NCBI GenBank assembly: GCA_036417435.1
Contig: CM070913.1
Span: forward strand, 16,894,680-16,958,679
Reading direction: 5' to 3'
Source: Inia geoffrensis
Taxonomy: Eukaryota; Chordata; Mammalia; Artiodactyla; Iniidae
Length of the DNA: 64,000 nt
The translations under genes were made by a program, and so were the position numbers. Under the pieces are notes generated by a model. It was not told the origin of the DNA. It saw nothing but the letters and a program-made list of their open reading frames with translations, and did not search any database. This document shows, piece after piece, positions 12,252 to 25,049 of the stretch. Position 1 is the stretch's first letter; every line of letters begins with the position of its first letter.

Positions 12252-12444
12252 CAGGGGTCGGCAAACATTTTTCTGACATGCTAGATTGTACATATTTTAG
12301 GCTTGTGGGGCATATGGAGTCTGTTGTCACTTTTCAGCTTACCATTGCAGGGCAAAGGGAGCTGTAGACAACATGTGAATGAGTGAGAGTGACCATGTTC
12401 CAATAAAATAATATTTCTAACAGCAATAGTTTACCAACTCTACA
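12252..12444 (+). mobile_element. Non-autonomous hAT-type DNA transposon remnant
   Basis: Begins with the terminal motif caggggtcggcaaac and ends with a degenerate inverted copy gtttaccaactctac (about 11 of 15 positions pair). The interior 'tattttaggcttgtggggcatatgg' and 'ccatgttccaataaaataat' match a common eutherian hAT-Charlie-type element, shortened here to about 190 bp. The exact family name is not certain. Confidence 0.75.
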
Positions 12445-12926
12445 CTAGTTTGTCTATATTCCCTAAAGAATATTGTACTCCTTGTATTCCCAGTACCGGT
12501 GAAAACTCAGGCCACAGATATGTATTGAATGAATAAATAAATATGACTGTTAGTGAGGGCCAGAGGTAGAAGACACTCAGCCATATATGCCAAGCTATAT
12601 ACATTTCACTCTCTGCACTTCCATGATTTAAGAAAACTTCAAGATTAATAACAAATATTTCTAAGTAAAAACAGTGTGATAATGTATGCCAAAATACGCC
12701 TGAAAGTGTAAAACACCTCATTCATGCTTGTGAAGGAGGGCTTTTGCTTAGTACAAGAATTCTGACTGTTGGTCTTAGCCACAAGAAGGTGAGCTGGTCC
12801 AATTTCAATAACATTTTCGCCAGATTCCAGTTGTTCAAGCACTTTTCTAAGTATTCTTTCTAATATATAAATTAGTCACTCACCACCTTCTCTTTTATTT
12901 ACGTCTTCTGTGTTTGTTGTTTTCAG

Positions 12927-13035
12927 ATGCTAAGCACGGTGCTTTCCATGTGTGTTGTGTATGGCACTCATAATAGTCTACTCAAGAAACAAGGACTGCC
13001 TCTTATTAATCAGGTTGTTAGCTGGATAATATTAG
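12927..13035 (+). CDS. PIGN: PIGN exon f
   Basis: This 109-bp exon lies between gttgttttcag and gtaaga. It reads MLSTVLSMCVVYGTHNSLL then KKQGLPLINQVVSWIIL, leaving one base (g) of a split Ala codon. The motif KKQGLPL and the following VSW segment fit PIGN. An amphipathic connection leads to the next membrane span. Confidence 0.96.
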
Positions 13036-13471
13036 GTAAGAGGTCAATCAAATCAAATGAGGTAACTTTCCATCAAGTTACATCTTAAAATTATCCACTT
13101 ACATCTGTATCATTTCTGTTGAAACAAATAATTTTGTTGTGGGAAAATAATAAGCTATTATTTCTGTCTCTTGTTGGAAGTTGACAAAGAAAATCAGAAC
13201 TTTTGTGAGCATTCATGTGTTATTAAGAATTACTTGGTAGAATATTTATGACTTGATAATGAAGCTGTATATTTATTCGCACCTGATAAAAAGTGCTTCC
13301 AGAAGAGAAGAGGGTTTTGTGAAGAGATTCCTTTGCTGAAATTTCATGTCAATTCATAAATTCTCAGTTCTTACACAGGGACTAGGAAGCAGTTCAATTT
13401 TATCTGTATTTCCCTTGCTGAAAATAACATTGATTAATCACCTCCCAACACATTACACATTTTATAAAGCC

Positions 13472-13698
13472 GATTATACTTTTTTTTTTTTTTTTTTTTG
13501 ATATGCAGACCTCTCACTGTTGTGGCCTCTCCCATTGCGGAGCACAGGCTCCAGATGCACAGGCTCAGCGGCCATGGCTCACGGGCCCAGCCACCTGCAG
13601 CATGTGGGATCTTCCCAGACCGGGGCACGAACCCATGTCCCCTGCATCGGCAGGCGGACTCTCAACCACTGCCCCACCAGGGAAGCCCCTGATTATAC
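13472..13698 (-). repeat. CHR-2-type SINE with TSD
   Basis: The body spans 13480-13690, preceded on the plus strand by a T-run of about 20. The flanks are an exact 8-bp TSD gattatac (13472-13479 and 13691-13698). The reverse B-box region reads 'ggcacgaaccc'. Antisense to PIGN. It forms an inverted pair with the next SINE. Confidence 0.92.
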
Positions 13699-13825
13699 AT
13701 TTTAAAACGTATTCCTCTATAGTTCTTTTAAGAATGTGCGTGTGGAGCAAACAGATGTCATTTAAGGACTTAGCCTTTCCCTTCCAACTGGAAAACAGGA
13801 GCAAACTTTAAGTCCAGGTTTTTCA

Positions 13826-14124
13826 TTAAAAAAAGAAAAAGTGGGTTGAGAATCTGCCTGCCAATGCAAGGGACAGGGGTTCGAGCCCTGGTCTGGGAAG
13901 ATCCCACATGTCACGGAGCAACTAGGCCCGTGAGCCACAACTACTGAGCCTGTGCATCTGGAGCTTGTGCTCCACAACAAGAGAGGCCGCGACAGTGAGA
14001 GGCCCGCACACCGCTATGAAGAGTGGCGCCCACTTGCCACAACTAGAGAAAGCCCACTCACAGAAATGAAGACCCAACACAGCCAAAATTTAATTAATTA
14101 ATTAATTAATTTTTAAAAAAAGAA
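13826..14124 (+). repeat. CHR-1-type SINE, 5'-shortened, with TSD
   Basis: The body spans 13838-14112. It is sense: 'gtgggttgagaatctgcc' (remnant of the A-box end), 'ggggttcgagccctgg' (intact-looking B-box), and a long tail 'aactagagaaagccc...acacagcc' ending in (AATT)n. The first 15-20 bases of the family are missing. The flanks are ttaaaaaaagaa at 13826-13837 and 14113-14124. It is the only SINE here in the sense orientation of PIGN. Confidence 0.85.
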
Positions 14125-15269
14125 GTAAAGCAAACCAAGTAAAATTCACTTTAAAAAAAAGTTTGTGATGCCTATGAATGATATGATGCGCAATTTAACA
14201 TTTATTTATTTATTTATAAATGATTTTTGTTCATTATTTTTAAAAAAAAGATCTTTGGATGGAACTTTATCTTAAAAAGATGATTAAGCGATAGGAGTGT
14301 TTGTCCTTGGATTGCTCTTAAAATCCAAGCAGAGGCTTAAAAATACAACAGGAAACAGACATGTGTCTCCTAAAGTTTTGATTTGCTCATTTTCTAAACA
14401 CCTTGGTCATTGTATCAGTGGAAGTTATTCTTGGACAATAAGTGTTCTTGTATATATAACTTTATTTTCACTGTGTAAACTTCATTTCATTACGGGCGTT
14501 ATGTAGGCTTTCCCTTTTAAATTATCTTGATTACTAAAGTTACTATTTACATTAATTCTGCATGACAATAGCAGAGACTGCTCTTTCATTTAAAAACTAA
14601 ATGTGTTTAGTTTGTACTATGTTCTGGCACTATTCTGTTCCCTGAGAATAATAAATATGGAACAAGTCCCTGCCCTCCTGCAGCTTATATTCTGCAGGGC
14701 TGGGTGGTGGGGCTAGTATTCTAGCGGGGTATCTATATGTAATTGTCTCTCATATGACATGTTAGTTTTCAAATCCACAGAAAAATCAAAAATTATGAAT
14801 GGCAACAATGACATTAAAGGGAAGTCTTTTTATTTTCCTGCATAACTTCAAAAATATGCGGTGTATATAACACACACCAGCATATAAACAATATATCACC
14901 TAGGGATAAACCACATGACGAAGAGAAGCAAAGAAAACAGAATTTATGTTCATATTATTGTATCTCATTTTTAAACATCTAAAACGTCTAAAAAGGTTAA
15001 AAAAAGAGAAATTTCCCGGAATTACAGAAAGTCATCCTCTACTTCATGTTCTTGTCCATCTCTGACTATGAGTGTATGTATGTATAAAATTTTTTAAACA
15101 TCATATTCAATATTTTTATCTATTCTACCTTCCTTATATTAATTTTTCAGTTGACTTAATAATATCCTTTATGGTATTTTCCCTTTGTTTGTCTTTTATG
15201 ACATTGACATTTTTGAAGAATATAGCCAGTTAACTCTGGGAAAACTTATATTTTACCCATGAGTTACGC
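14125..15269 (+). other. PIGN intron with an unresolved old repeat
   Basis: A segment near 14620-14715 ('ggcactattctgttccctg...gtccctgccctcctgcagc') is a recurring mammalian repeat motif whose family I cannot fix. The rest shows only AT-rich sequence. Confidence 0.4.
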
Positions 15270-17520
15270 TGAGACATTCTAACCAAGAACAAGGGATGTT
15301 CTTTCACTTGTTCAAGTCTAACTCTGTGCCTTTAAAAGCAGTCTTCATAGTTTTCTTCATATAGGCTGGGAATATTTCTTGTTAAATATATTCCTAAGTA
15401 TTTTATCTTTTTTGTTGCGATTATAAATGAGCTTTTCTCATTCATTGTATCTTCTAATTTTTTTTGTTTTGAGTATAAGATGCTATTGATTTTTGCATGT
15501 TAATTTTATATCCTACTTCTTTACTGAATTTTCCTTTCTTGAGTTAGGTTTATCATTGACTCTCTAGGTAGAATTTTCCAAGTATATCATCATGTAATTT
15601 ACAAATACAGATATGTATTTCCCTCTTCCAGTTCTTATTCTTCTCTTTTCTTTCATTTACTCGCAGTGGCTAATACCTACAGAACAATGTTAAATAGTAG
15701 AGATAGTGAACCTCCTTGATTTTTTTCCTGATCTTAGTGGGGGTGTCTCTGGAGTCCCCCCATTTAAGACAAATGCTGGCTTTAGGACTGAGGTATATAT
15801 ATTTATCATTTTAAAGAAAGTACATGCTCTCCTGTTTTATTTAGTGTTTTTATTAAGAACGGATGTTGAATTTTGTCAAAGACATTTTCAACATCTATGG
15901 AGATAATAATGTTTTTTTTTTTCCTAGACCTGTTAATATGGTGAATAATACTAATAGATTTCCAGTATTGAGCCATTCTTGCATTTCTGATATAAACTCC
16001 TAAGACATATTTGATTGTAATGTATTATTTTCTCATGTAGCATTGGAGTTCATTTGCTACTATTTTTCCATCAGTATTCATAAATGATATTGTTCTTTAA
16101 TTTTCTTTGGTGTTCTAAATTTATCAGGCTTAGTTATCAGTGTTATATTTGCTACATAAAAAGAATTGTTTCTCTTTAATTCCTATACTCTGAAACAATT
16201 TATGTAGCACTGGGACTATCTGTTCTGTAAAGTCCTGAAAGAATTCCCCTGTGAAACTATCTGAATTTAGTCCTTTTTTGTTGGGTAGTCCCCTGATAAC
16301 TTTGTATTTCTCTATGAAATTGGTCTGTTTAAGCTTTTTGTCTCTACTGCGGTTAGTTTGGAAAGCTATATTTGCTTAAGGAATTTTCTGTTTCTTCTAG
16401 ATTTTCAAATTTATTCATATAGAGGGATGCAAAGTAATCTCTTATGATTTTAAAAAATTCCTTCTGTATCATTAGTCATTTCCCTCATAATTTATTTTGT
16501 ATATTTGCACTTTCTTCCTTTTCTTTGATTAACTTAGCTAGTGGTTTGTCCTTTTTGTTTATTTTCTCAAAGAACATGGATTTTGGTTTACTAATTTGAT
16601 CTACTGTTTTTCTGTTCACTACCTCATTAATTTTTGCTTTATCTTTAATTTCTAGTTTTATTACATTGTGTCTGAGAGTATTTTTTGTATTATTTTTACC
16701 TTATAGGACCTACTGATATTTTCCTTGTGCACTAGTGTCTATGATTAACATTAGCATCCCATAGGTTTTAGTATGTTGTGTTTACATTTTCATTTGTTGA
16801 AATATCTTTTTCTTTCCCTTTTAATTTCTTTTTTGATCCATTAGTTGTTCAGGAGTATGTTGTTTAATTTCCACATATTTGTAGATTTTTCAGCTTTCTC
16901 TTGTTGTAATTTCTAGTTTTATACCATTATAATCAGTAAAGATACTTGAAATGATTTCAGTCTTATTAAATTTGCTAAGACTTGTTTTGTGATCTATTAT
17001 ATGATCTATTCTGGAGAATGTTCCATGCACAGAATGTGTTCTGCTGCTACTAGTTGGAATGTTGTATAAATTTTTGTTAGATCCATTTGGTCTAATGTAT
17101 GGTTCAAGTCTAATGTTTCCTTGTTGATTTTCTCTCTGGATGATCTATCCCTTTCTGAAAGTGGAATATTGAAGTCTCCTATTATTATTATATTCTTGTC
17201 TATTTCTCCCTTCAGATCTATTAGTATTTGCTTAATATATTTAGGGGCTCTGATGTTGGGTGCATATATATTTACAGTTGTTATATCTTCCTGATCAGTT
17301 GACCCCTTTATCATTATGTAATAACCTTATTTGTCTGTTGTTACCATTTTTTGGCTTAAAGTCTATTTTGTTTGATATAGCTATAGCTACCCTTCACTTT
17401 CTTTTGGTTTCTACTTGTATAGAATATCTTTTCCATTCCTTCACTTTGAGCCTATGTGTGTCCTTAAATCTGAAGTGAGTCTCTTATAGGCTGGACATAT
17501 ATTTTAAACAAGACATTTCC
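15270..17520 (-). mobile_element. Old L1 ORF2 fragment (antisense), decayed
   Basis: On the minus strand this is L1 ORF2, truncated at both ends. At 17006-17314 it has an open endonuclease piece with NIYAPN, IIIIGDFNIPLSERDRSS and the KINKETLDLN segment. Towards 15300 it degenerates into RT-region sequence seen as 'tttcttgttaaatatattcc' on the plus strand. Stops and frameshifts throughout make it non-functional. No 3' UTR or poly(A) is attached. Confidence 0.85.
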
Positions 17521-18047
17521 TCCTTGGGATTAGGAAAGCATCGGTACTAGAGGATGCCTACCATATGGTGCAAGGCATGAAATAGTTGACTCATAGGTAG
17601 GTCAGCAGTATCTCCAGAGGTATCTTCCAGGCACTAATTCACTGTAGTCTAGCTCCAGTGAACATTTTTTGCTGATGTGCTGGGATCCCTAAATGGGTTA
17701 TATGTTATGCAACTGGTTCTAACTTATGTCACTCAGGATGGGGACTCTTATTTCCCTTTTAGCATCTTATCAATCCTTTACACAAAAGTCAAACAAATAC
17801 AGAAAATGCAGGTTGGTAAAACAGGTTTCATTTGAACTGGCTTTTTAAATAAATATTAAAATACTATTTCTTTCTGTTAAAATATATACCAGATGTTGAT
17901 AACGTTACTGGAACTACACATCTGAAAAAGAATCAGAAGCGATTCCTTTAAGATTACTGTAAATATAACTTACATAATCTTAAATCTTGGAGTGACTCAA
18001 CTTTGAATGAGATTGTCTTTACATTTAACTTATTAGTAAATGTTGAC
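17521..18047 (+). other. PIGN intron, nothing recognised
   Basis: Lies between the L1 fragment and a MIR. No coding or RNA signal seen. Confidence 0.45.
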
Positions 18048-18310
18048 TAGTAGTAATAATAGCACCTAGCAGTTATTAAGCACTTACTGTATCTCAGGCA
18101 CTATGCTCAAGGAGCATTTTATAGGTGAAATTGTATTTAAACCTCACAACAACTTAATTCATTTCTACTTAACAGATGGAAATACTGCTTAGATAGATTA
18201 ACAAACTTGCCTTATGGTTAAAGATTTATAAGTAATTCAGCCAGGATGCCCTCCCAAGTTATCTGTCTTCATACTTTAGAGCATTTCATTCCACGCATAT
18301 TGCCATCCTA
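18048..18310 (-). repeat. MIR, nearly complete (antisense)
   Basis: The order 'gcagttattaagcacttactgtatctcaggcact', 'cctcacaacaac', 'cagatggaaatactg', 'attcagccaggatg' and 'catactttagagcatttcattcc' matches the reverse strand of MIR. Confidence 0.75.
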
Positions 18311-18961
18311 GACAGGAGGATTAGGAAATTATGCACATTTTCTTTCCAAAATAAAGATTGGGGAGTTTATGTTTTGCTACACCCCCCAATTTATTTGTTC
18401 TTCTCCCACTGAAGTAGTTGCTTTCTAATATTGAGAAGAAAGATTACTTCACTTATTTGGATTACTCTTATTACAACTGTCATGTGTGGTAAAATCCTTG
18501 TCTCCTGTCTCTAATTTTCTAACTGGCACACTACAACTCTCAATGCATACTTTGCAGTGGGAAAACTTGGAGGAGGGAGTGTTTAGGAAAAATCAATTTC
18601 TGGGGAGTAAGTTGTCTTTGAACTAAATGTTTAATTAGGAGAAAAGTTGCTGAATCTTGAGTAATTTTTTTTATTATTTACATTAGAAAATGACAAATTA
18701 TTTAAGAGTTATGACAGTGAGCAAGGCTGAATATAAATTGGGAAAATCTGAAAAAAATTGTGGTTAAAATGGTGAAATGTAATTTTAATTAAAAAAGTGA
18801 AGTTTCATATTTCTTACAAAAATGAGTAGGGCAAATATGGCTTCATTTTAAATGTCACACAAATAATAAATGCTATAAATGATAATAGAGTATTCAGTGC
18901 TTTAAACTCAACATACCCTGTGTTGCTTGTACTAACACTACCCACATTTGTTTTATTGTAG

Positions 18962-19064
18962 CCTCTTCCATCGTCATGCCTCTACTGAGTCCTCTGATTC
19001 TCTTTGATCGGCTGTTTAGCATTCTTGTTTCCTCAATGTCGACCTACCTACTTCTAAGCACAGG
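18962..19064 (+). CDS. PIGN: PIGN exon g
   Basis: This 103-bp exon lies between ttttattgtag and gtataa. It completes the split Ala codon and reads [19 protein letters not shown] then [16 protein letters not shown], leaving two bases of Gly. Two closely spaced hydrophobic stretches are separated by the basic FDR turn. The upstream intron is the longest complete one here (5,926 bp) because it took in two SINEs and an L1 fragment. Confidence 0.96.
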
Positions 19065-21329
19065 GTATAAACTTTTTAAATTTTAATTTTTAGTAGCAAG
19101 TTTTAAATGACATATTGACATTTCTCTGAGTATTTAACCTCTGGAAATGAAAAATACATGAATCTTGAGGAATAAATTATAAGTATTTTTCCTATGTAAA
19201 AACTGTATGTGACTTGATGTGTAATCTTCAGTTTTCTTTTTCTTATCATTTTCACAGTATTGCCTGTAGTCTTTGTGTTTCTGTTTATTTCCTGAAGTTG
19301 CTTAAATATTGCTTACCTACAGTGTTAGAGAGTTCTGATAGATTGTGGAGGAATTTTAAGTCTCAAACAATGACTTATAAGAATTTTAGTCTTTGTTGCA
19401 TTCCTTTCATGCACTTTAAATTATGTTTTGATTTGTTCATTCTTCTTTGAGTATAATATTTTATTTTTACTCTTACATATGTCATAGTCCAGATATTCCT
19501 TTTGATTCAGAAAACTTTTAGAATATTTTCCCAAAAGGTAAACTGTTAAAAAGTTAAACATTTTCATTGAAGATTAAAATTTTCTTGTAAAACAAAACCA
19601 AAAAAGAGCAGCTTGATTTGGGTTGGATTCTGAAGCATTCTCTAGAAATCAGTGAGAACGATGACATACTCTCCCATCTACTTTGAAGAAAAGAGTTCTT
19701 CACTTGCTTTTGAATTTTATTTCATCTTTACTTAAATCTTCATGAGGGTGAGAAATATGCAGTTTATAATAAACACTGAATAGAGCAGACAAATCGAATA
19801 ACCACCACTCAGACAGTTTCAAAATTTGGTCCAAATATAGTATCTTTATCCCAATTAGAATAAACCTAGGGATTTACCATTGTGCACATTTAAGCACATT
19901 TAATTTAAGAAATCTAAAAAGTGAAAAATCATGCCTAAAATCAGAATAATGTGTGACCTTATTAATGAATGTATTAAGAAATATATTACCCAACATCAGA
20001 AAGTATATTTACCTTTGCAAAAAAAAATTAGACAGAGGTAGCCTGAAAAAGCAGTCTAATAATTTCAGTTAGTACATTTTTCAGTGTCAAATCAGTTTTG
20101 CAAAACATAGTCCACCTGTTATCATTCCATGTCATTATTTTTGGACGACCTGGAGGGTTCTCCATGTAAATAAGTGAATAGTCAGAATTATAGGATATTT
20201 AAAAGAAATGCAGTTTCATTACTTTACAAAAGTACAATAATAGCAATCCTACTTCTAACAATGCACCCTTGATTAAATGAATAAAGATTTATTTTTAATC
20301 AGCATTTAATTATTTTTATGCAGATGGAAGCTATTATAATACTTGAAAATAGTTCTCTTTACTTGGTTAAACATTTTCCTCCAAAAGTTTGATTATATTA
20401 TCCCTTTGCTTAACAAAGTATAATACAAACTAAATGTCTTTTCAGCCCTGTTCAATTTGCACAGAGACCAAACTAGCAGATCCTAATTTAGAAAGGTTTT
20501 ATTATGTACACTCTGAGCCCATGATGACATTTTATTGGTATTTCAGTTTATTAATTCAGATATACAGACTTTATATGAGATATTGGTTCTCTAAAGAAAT
20601 AAAGTCCCATAAGAAGATTGTCTTTATCAGATTTATTTGTCCACATTTTACAAAAATTTTATAGTTTTTGAAAAGAAGTAAATCTGTAGCACTATTTGTA
20701 GAACTATGGAATTTATGTTTTTATGTATTAGGAAAGAATAATTTCATATATAAGTGCAAATATTTTAAAAATCATGAGTTTTTTTCTTTATTTTTTGCTC
20801 AGAGGGTACACTTTCTTGATTCAATTAGTCAAGTTTTTTTTCACATTTCTAGTGTCCTGAACACTAGACAGACATACAGTTAGAACAATTAGTGTACCCC
20901 AGGTGTATAATAGAGTTGTAAGCTGCTATAAAATATGTACTCTATTTTACAATGTTAGGCAATTACAAAATGCAACAATTAAGTTATCATAATTTAAGTT
21001 GTGAATTATGTGATATAAAGAATGACTAGAGACAGGGTTTGGGTAAGGGAGCTGAACTGGTGCCATCAAGGACTCATGTGGAAATTGAACTAAATTTTCA
21101 AGAATGGCTAGGATACAGGCATTCTAATTCTTTCTTTTTCAATTTTTTAAAAATCATTGTAAACATAGTATAATCACATTTTGAAGAGTAGGAATAAGGA
21201 CGAAAAATCATCTATTAACCCTACCCTTCCTATTGATGTTCTGACATATTTCCTTCCAGTCTTAGCTCTGTATTTATCTTTTTAACACAGTATTAATCAT
21301 AGTCCATGTACTATTTTATATCTTTATTT
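19065..21329 (+). other. PIGN intron, nothing firmly recognised
   Basis: AT-rich throughout. A stretch at 21130-21310 ('aaaatcattgtaaacatagtataatcaca') looks like an old L1 3' region, but the match is weak. Confidence 0.4.
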
Positions 21330-21660
21330 TCTACTTTGCTGTATTTTATTTTTAATGTTTTTAAATTTTTATTTTATTTTTATTTATTTATGGTTGTGTT
21401 GGTTCTTTGCTGCTGCATGTGGACTTTCTCTAGTTGTATTGAGCGGGGACTACTCTTCGTTGCAGTGCTTGGGCTTCTCACTGCAGTGGCTTCTCTTGTT
21501 GCGGACGGGCTCTAGGGGCATGGGCTTCAGTAGTTGTGGCACGCAGGCTTAGCTGCTCCCTGGCATGTGGGATCTTCCCGGACCAGGGATTGAACCCATG
21601 TCCCCTGCATTGGCAGGCAGATTCTTAACCAATGCGTCCCCAGGGAAGTCCCTCTACTTT
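21330..21660 (-). repeat. CHR-1-type SINE with probable TSD
   Basis: Antisense SINE with an AT-rich tail ('tttatttttatttatttatgg'), the long CHR-1 3' part ('ggctttctctagttg' family) and a tRNA-like 5' part ending 'ccagggaagtccc'. The 8-bp repeat tctacttt at 21330-21337 and 21653-21660 is the likely TSD. It ends only about 50 bp before the next SINE. Confidence 0.85.
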
Positions 21661-21696
21661 ATTTTAGAAGCATTTTTCTAGTTGTCTTATAGGCTT

Positions 21697-21931
21697 CCTA
21701 ACCATCATTTTTTTTTTTTTTTTTTTTTTGCGGTACATGGACCTCTCACTGTTGTGGCCTCTCCCATTGCGGAGCACAGGCTCCGGACGCACAGGCTCAG
21801 CGGCCATGGCTCATGGGCCCAGCTGCTCCGCGGCATGTGAGATCCTCCCGGACCGGGCCACAAACCCGTGTCCCCTGCATCGGCAGACGGACTCTCAACC
21901 ACTGCGCCACCAGGGAAGCCCCTAACCATCA
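21697..21931 (-). repeat. CHR-2-type SINE with TSD
   Basis: The body spans 21708-21920 with a T-run of about 22 on the plus strand. It has an exact 11-bp TSD cctaaccatca at 21697-21707 and 21921-21931. The B-box is damaged: the usual GTTCG reads as GTTTG. Antisense to PIGN. Confidence 0.93.
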
Positions 21932-22839
21932 CTTTAATAGATTTTTAATATTCTATGACATGGCTGCACCTTGATCTTTCCTGTATTTTTTGGTCACTTT
22001 ATTTACAGTTTTTATTATCATAAATAATGTTTTGAGTTATATTTTTATGCATAAGCCTTTTATATAGTTAGATTATTTCCTTTTTTCACTTCTCAGTTGT
22101 AGTATAGGTGGGCTGTAAAATATGAATTTTGTTTTACTTTTGTCTTAAGAACAGTGCCAGCTTATAATATTACCAAAAACCTATGAGGGGACCTACTTCA
22201 TCATATCCTTCACAGTATTTGGTATTTTCATTTTTAAATAAGAATATCAAATGCTATTTTAATAGGCCAAAAATAGTGCAGCTTTGTGTTGATACATTTT
22301 TCTGCACTTGTTTTACTAATAATATTTTCTCACATATGTGTTGTCTGTTCATATCCTGGGGCATCCTAAATCTTATATACCAAGTGATTTGTGTATGCTT
22401 TGTCAAACCTGAATGTTTTCTTCTGCCTGATCTTCAGTGTGTTAGTTTTATGATCGGTGTTAGAGTTTAAAGCATTTTGTTTCTTTTGCTTTCGCATGTT
22501 TAGGAAATAATGCAATATGGAATAGAGTTCAGTAGTTGAAAAAGTTGAAAGAGAAATACAGGTTTTTTGTTTTAATTTGGTTTGCTTGATTTTGTTTTGT
22601 AACTTCCAATCAACAAATACTTATTATGAGGGGGCCTGCAGTGGTGACAAGACTGACCCAGTCAAAGATTTTCCAAACTAGTGGGGAATGCATATTAGTA
22701 AACATGTGATTAAAATAGTGTGTTAACTACTATCACATGTATTTTGGGGATTACAAAGGTGAAACACTTATTTTAAACTAGGGCAGAAAAGGGTTAGGAA
22801 AAGCATCTGTCACTGCATTATCTCATGAACGTTTCTCCT
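21932..22839 (+). other. PIGN intron, nothing recognised
   Basis: AT-rich. The 95-codon frame at 22183-22470 has no splice borders or recognisable motif and is taken as chance. Confidence 0.45.
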
Positions 22840-23200
22840 TTGTCCACATTATAATGTCCACATTGTACGCCAGCCTAAAGATGTACCATACATTATTTAA
22901 CTAAACTCCCCTGTGGATATTAAGTTGTTTTCTTGTTTTTCTCTTCTGTAAACAATATTGTAACAAACATCTTCAGATGGGAATCATACTGTATATGTCT
23001 GATTATTTTCTCAGGGTGAATTCCTAGAAGTGACATTATTAGATTATACTATATGAATATTTTTTAGATTCTTGATGCATAGTATTAGATTGCCTTCCAG
23101 GAAGTGTTTATTCCTATGTAGAGAGTATGAGAGTTCCTTTTTCATTATACTCTTGTTGACATTTTTTTAATATGGGTAAATATTATAAGTGACTATGGCA
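22840..23200 (-). repeat. Old L1 3' region fragment (antisense)
   Basis: 'ccctgtggatattaagttgttt', 'aatattgtaacaaacatcttc' and 'cagggtgaattcctagaagtgac' in this order match the antisense 3' region of old mammalian L1. Strongly diverged. Confidence 0.55.
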
Positions 23201-23724
23201 TCTATTTTATAATTTCTATATCAGTTATCAATATGGTCAGACATTTTTATGGATTTATTGGCTTTTTTTTTTTCTTTTTAAGAGGTTTATATTCCCGTAC
23301 TGCACCCATTTTTAAAAAAATTTGGGATGTTTGTCTTGCTTTTCTTCTCTGTATATTAATCATTTTAACTCAGGAATTGTCTTTTTACCTTTGTCTTATG
23401 CTTTCTTTCTTTTTTGTATATTTCTGTCATTTACCTCATGAATGGATTTTAAATATCTCTGCTATTTTAAACATGTAATGATCTCAAGATCCGATAAATT
23501 TCAAAAGATGGTGTTAGAGTTGATATTTAAATGTTACTTTCCTTTCCTATTTTCTTCTTCTGGAAAGCCTAAAAAATTTAAATTTTGTGATATTGTAACT
23601 TAGAAGTATTATCAAGATTGTTTTAATTTTGAGAAAGACCTATTAGTATTATAAATTTGCATTTTTATTTGTTTAATATTTTTTTCTACCCTCCCACTTC
23701 CACCTCACACCCCCCACCCATTAG

Positions 23725-23827
23725 GTATGAAGCTCTCTTCCCATTAGCATTGTCATGTTTGATGTTTGTCTGGATACACATGGAACAAGAAACCCTGCCA
23801 CAATCTGTTGTTTTCTGTAAACAGAAG
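23725..23827 (+). CDS. PIGN: PIGN exon h
   Basis: This 103-bp exon lies between cccacccattag and gtagct. It completes Gly and reads [19 protein letters not shown] then [15 protein letters not shown], ending in phase 0. One membrane span ([14 protein letters not shown]) runs into a hydrophilic loop. The acceptor sits in a C-rich tract. Confidence 0.96.
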
Positions 23828-24822
23828 GTAGCTTGTCAAAATCATTCTTGCATTTATTTAAGAATATTAGAATATTCTGTATCCTATAAGGAGGTTACAA
23901 TGTTATTTCATCAAAAATTCTACTTAAAAATTTACAGTACTTAAGTCAGTAATAATTAAGTTAATAATTAAGTCAAACAGTTTGTAAGGAAATTTTCACT
24001 TACAACAGAAAAGCATGATTTTATTGTTTCATAGGCATTATATGGGTTGGGCTTTTCTTAGAGATTATTTGAGAATCTCTGATGCAAAAAAACATTAATA
24101 TAGGTGAAAGAATACTGGAGAAAGAATGTTCTTTATCTTGTTTGCCTTTGTTTTCACATCTAATTTTTCTTTTCTTCAATTTATTTTCATTGGAATAATA
24201 TTTATGTTGTCACACTTCAATTTATGAATTTGATCATAAAGTGACATTTGTGTTCCAGTGTTATTTTTCTCTTTCTAGTCATTCTAATCCAAAATGCTTA
24301 TTCTGTCACCTTAGTGATCATGGTCTCAGTCCAAATCTTAGACTGTTTATTCAACATAATATACTTTGAATTGGCTAAAAGCCAACCAGATATTAAGGAC
24401 ACCTTTATCATGCTGAGCTAAAGAGCTAATTGATGTCTCTTGCCTTTATTTCAGAACTGAAGATAATTATAAGAAATTGGTGATAAAATATTTACAATTT
24501 TACTGAGGTCAGATAAAAGAAATATTGCAGGAAAATACCTTCATAGTTGATCCATTGATTCATCCTTAACTGGTTCTAGTTGAGTTCACAAAGAGTACTT
24601 GATGTTTTCGAATAAACAATTTCAGTAAAGAAGAAACTTTATTGAAGTATATTGAGTAATTACTGGTTTTTAACTTTCAGTCCTGGAATATTAAAACAAT
24701 ACATGAAAAGAAGTTTTGATCAGATTCAAGTAAATGGTCAGACTGTCCTTAGTATTAAATATTCAAAATTTTAATAATTAAATATTATTAAATTAAAAAT
24801 GAGGTTTATTGTGTTATTTTTT

Positions 24823-25049
24823 AAATTCTTTTTTTTTTTTTTTTTTTTTGTGGTACACGGGCCTCTCACTGTTGTGGCCTCTCCCACTGCAGAGCACAGG
24901 CTCCGGACGCACAGGCTCAGCGGCCATGGCCCACGGGCCCAGCTACTCCGCAGCATGTGGGATCTTCCCGGACCGGGGCCCGAACCCATGTCCCCTGCAT
25001 TGGCAGGCGGACTCTCAACCATTGCGCCACCAGGGAAGCCCTAAATTCT
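24823..25049 (-). repeat. CHR-2-type SINE with TSD
   Basis: The body spans 24831-25041 with a T-run of about 20. It has an exact 8-bp TSD taaattct at 24823-24830 and 25042-25049. Close to the family consensus. Antisense to PIGN. Confidence 0.92.

Noticed and set aside
13840..13900. Possible tRNA gene from A/B-box-like sequence
   Set aside because: It continues directly into the CHR-1 tail with a TSD. The A-box is truncated and no cloverleaf can be drawn.
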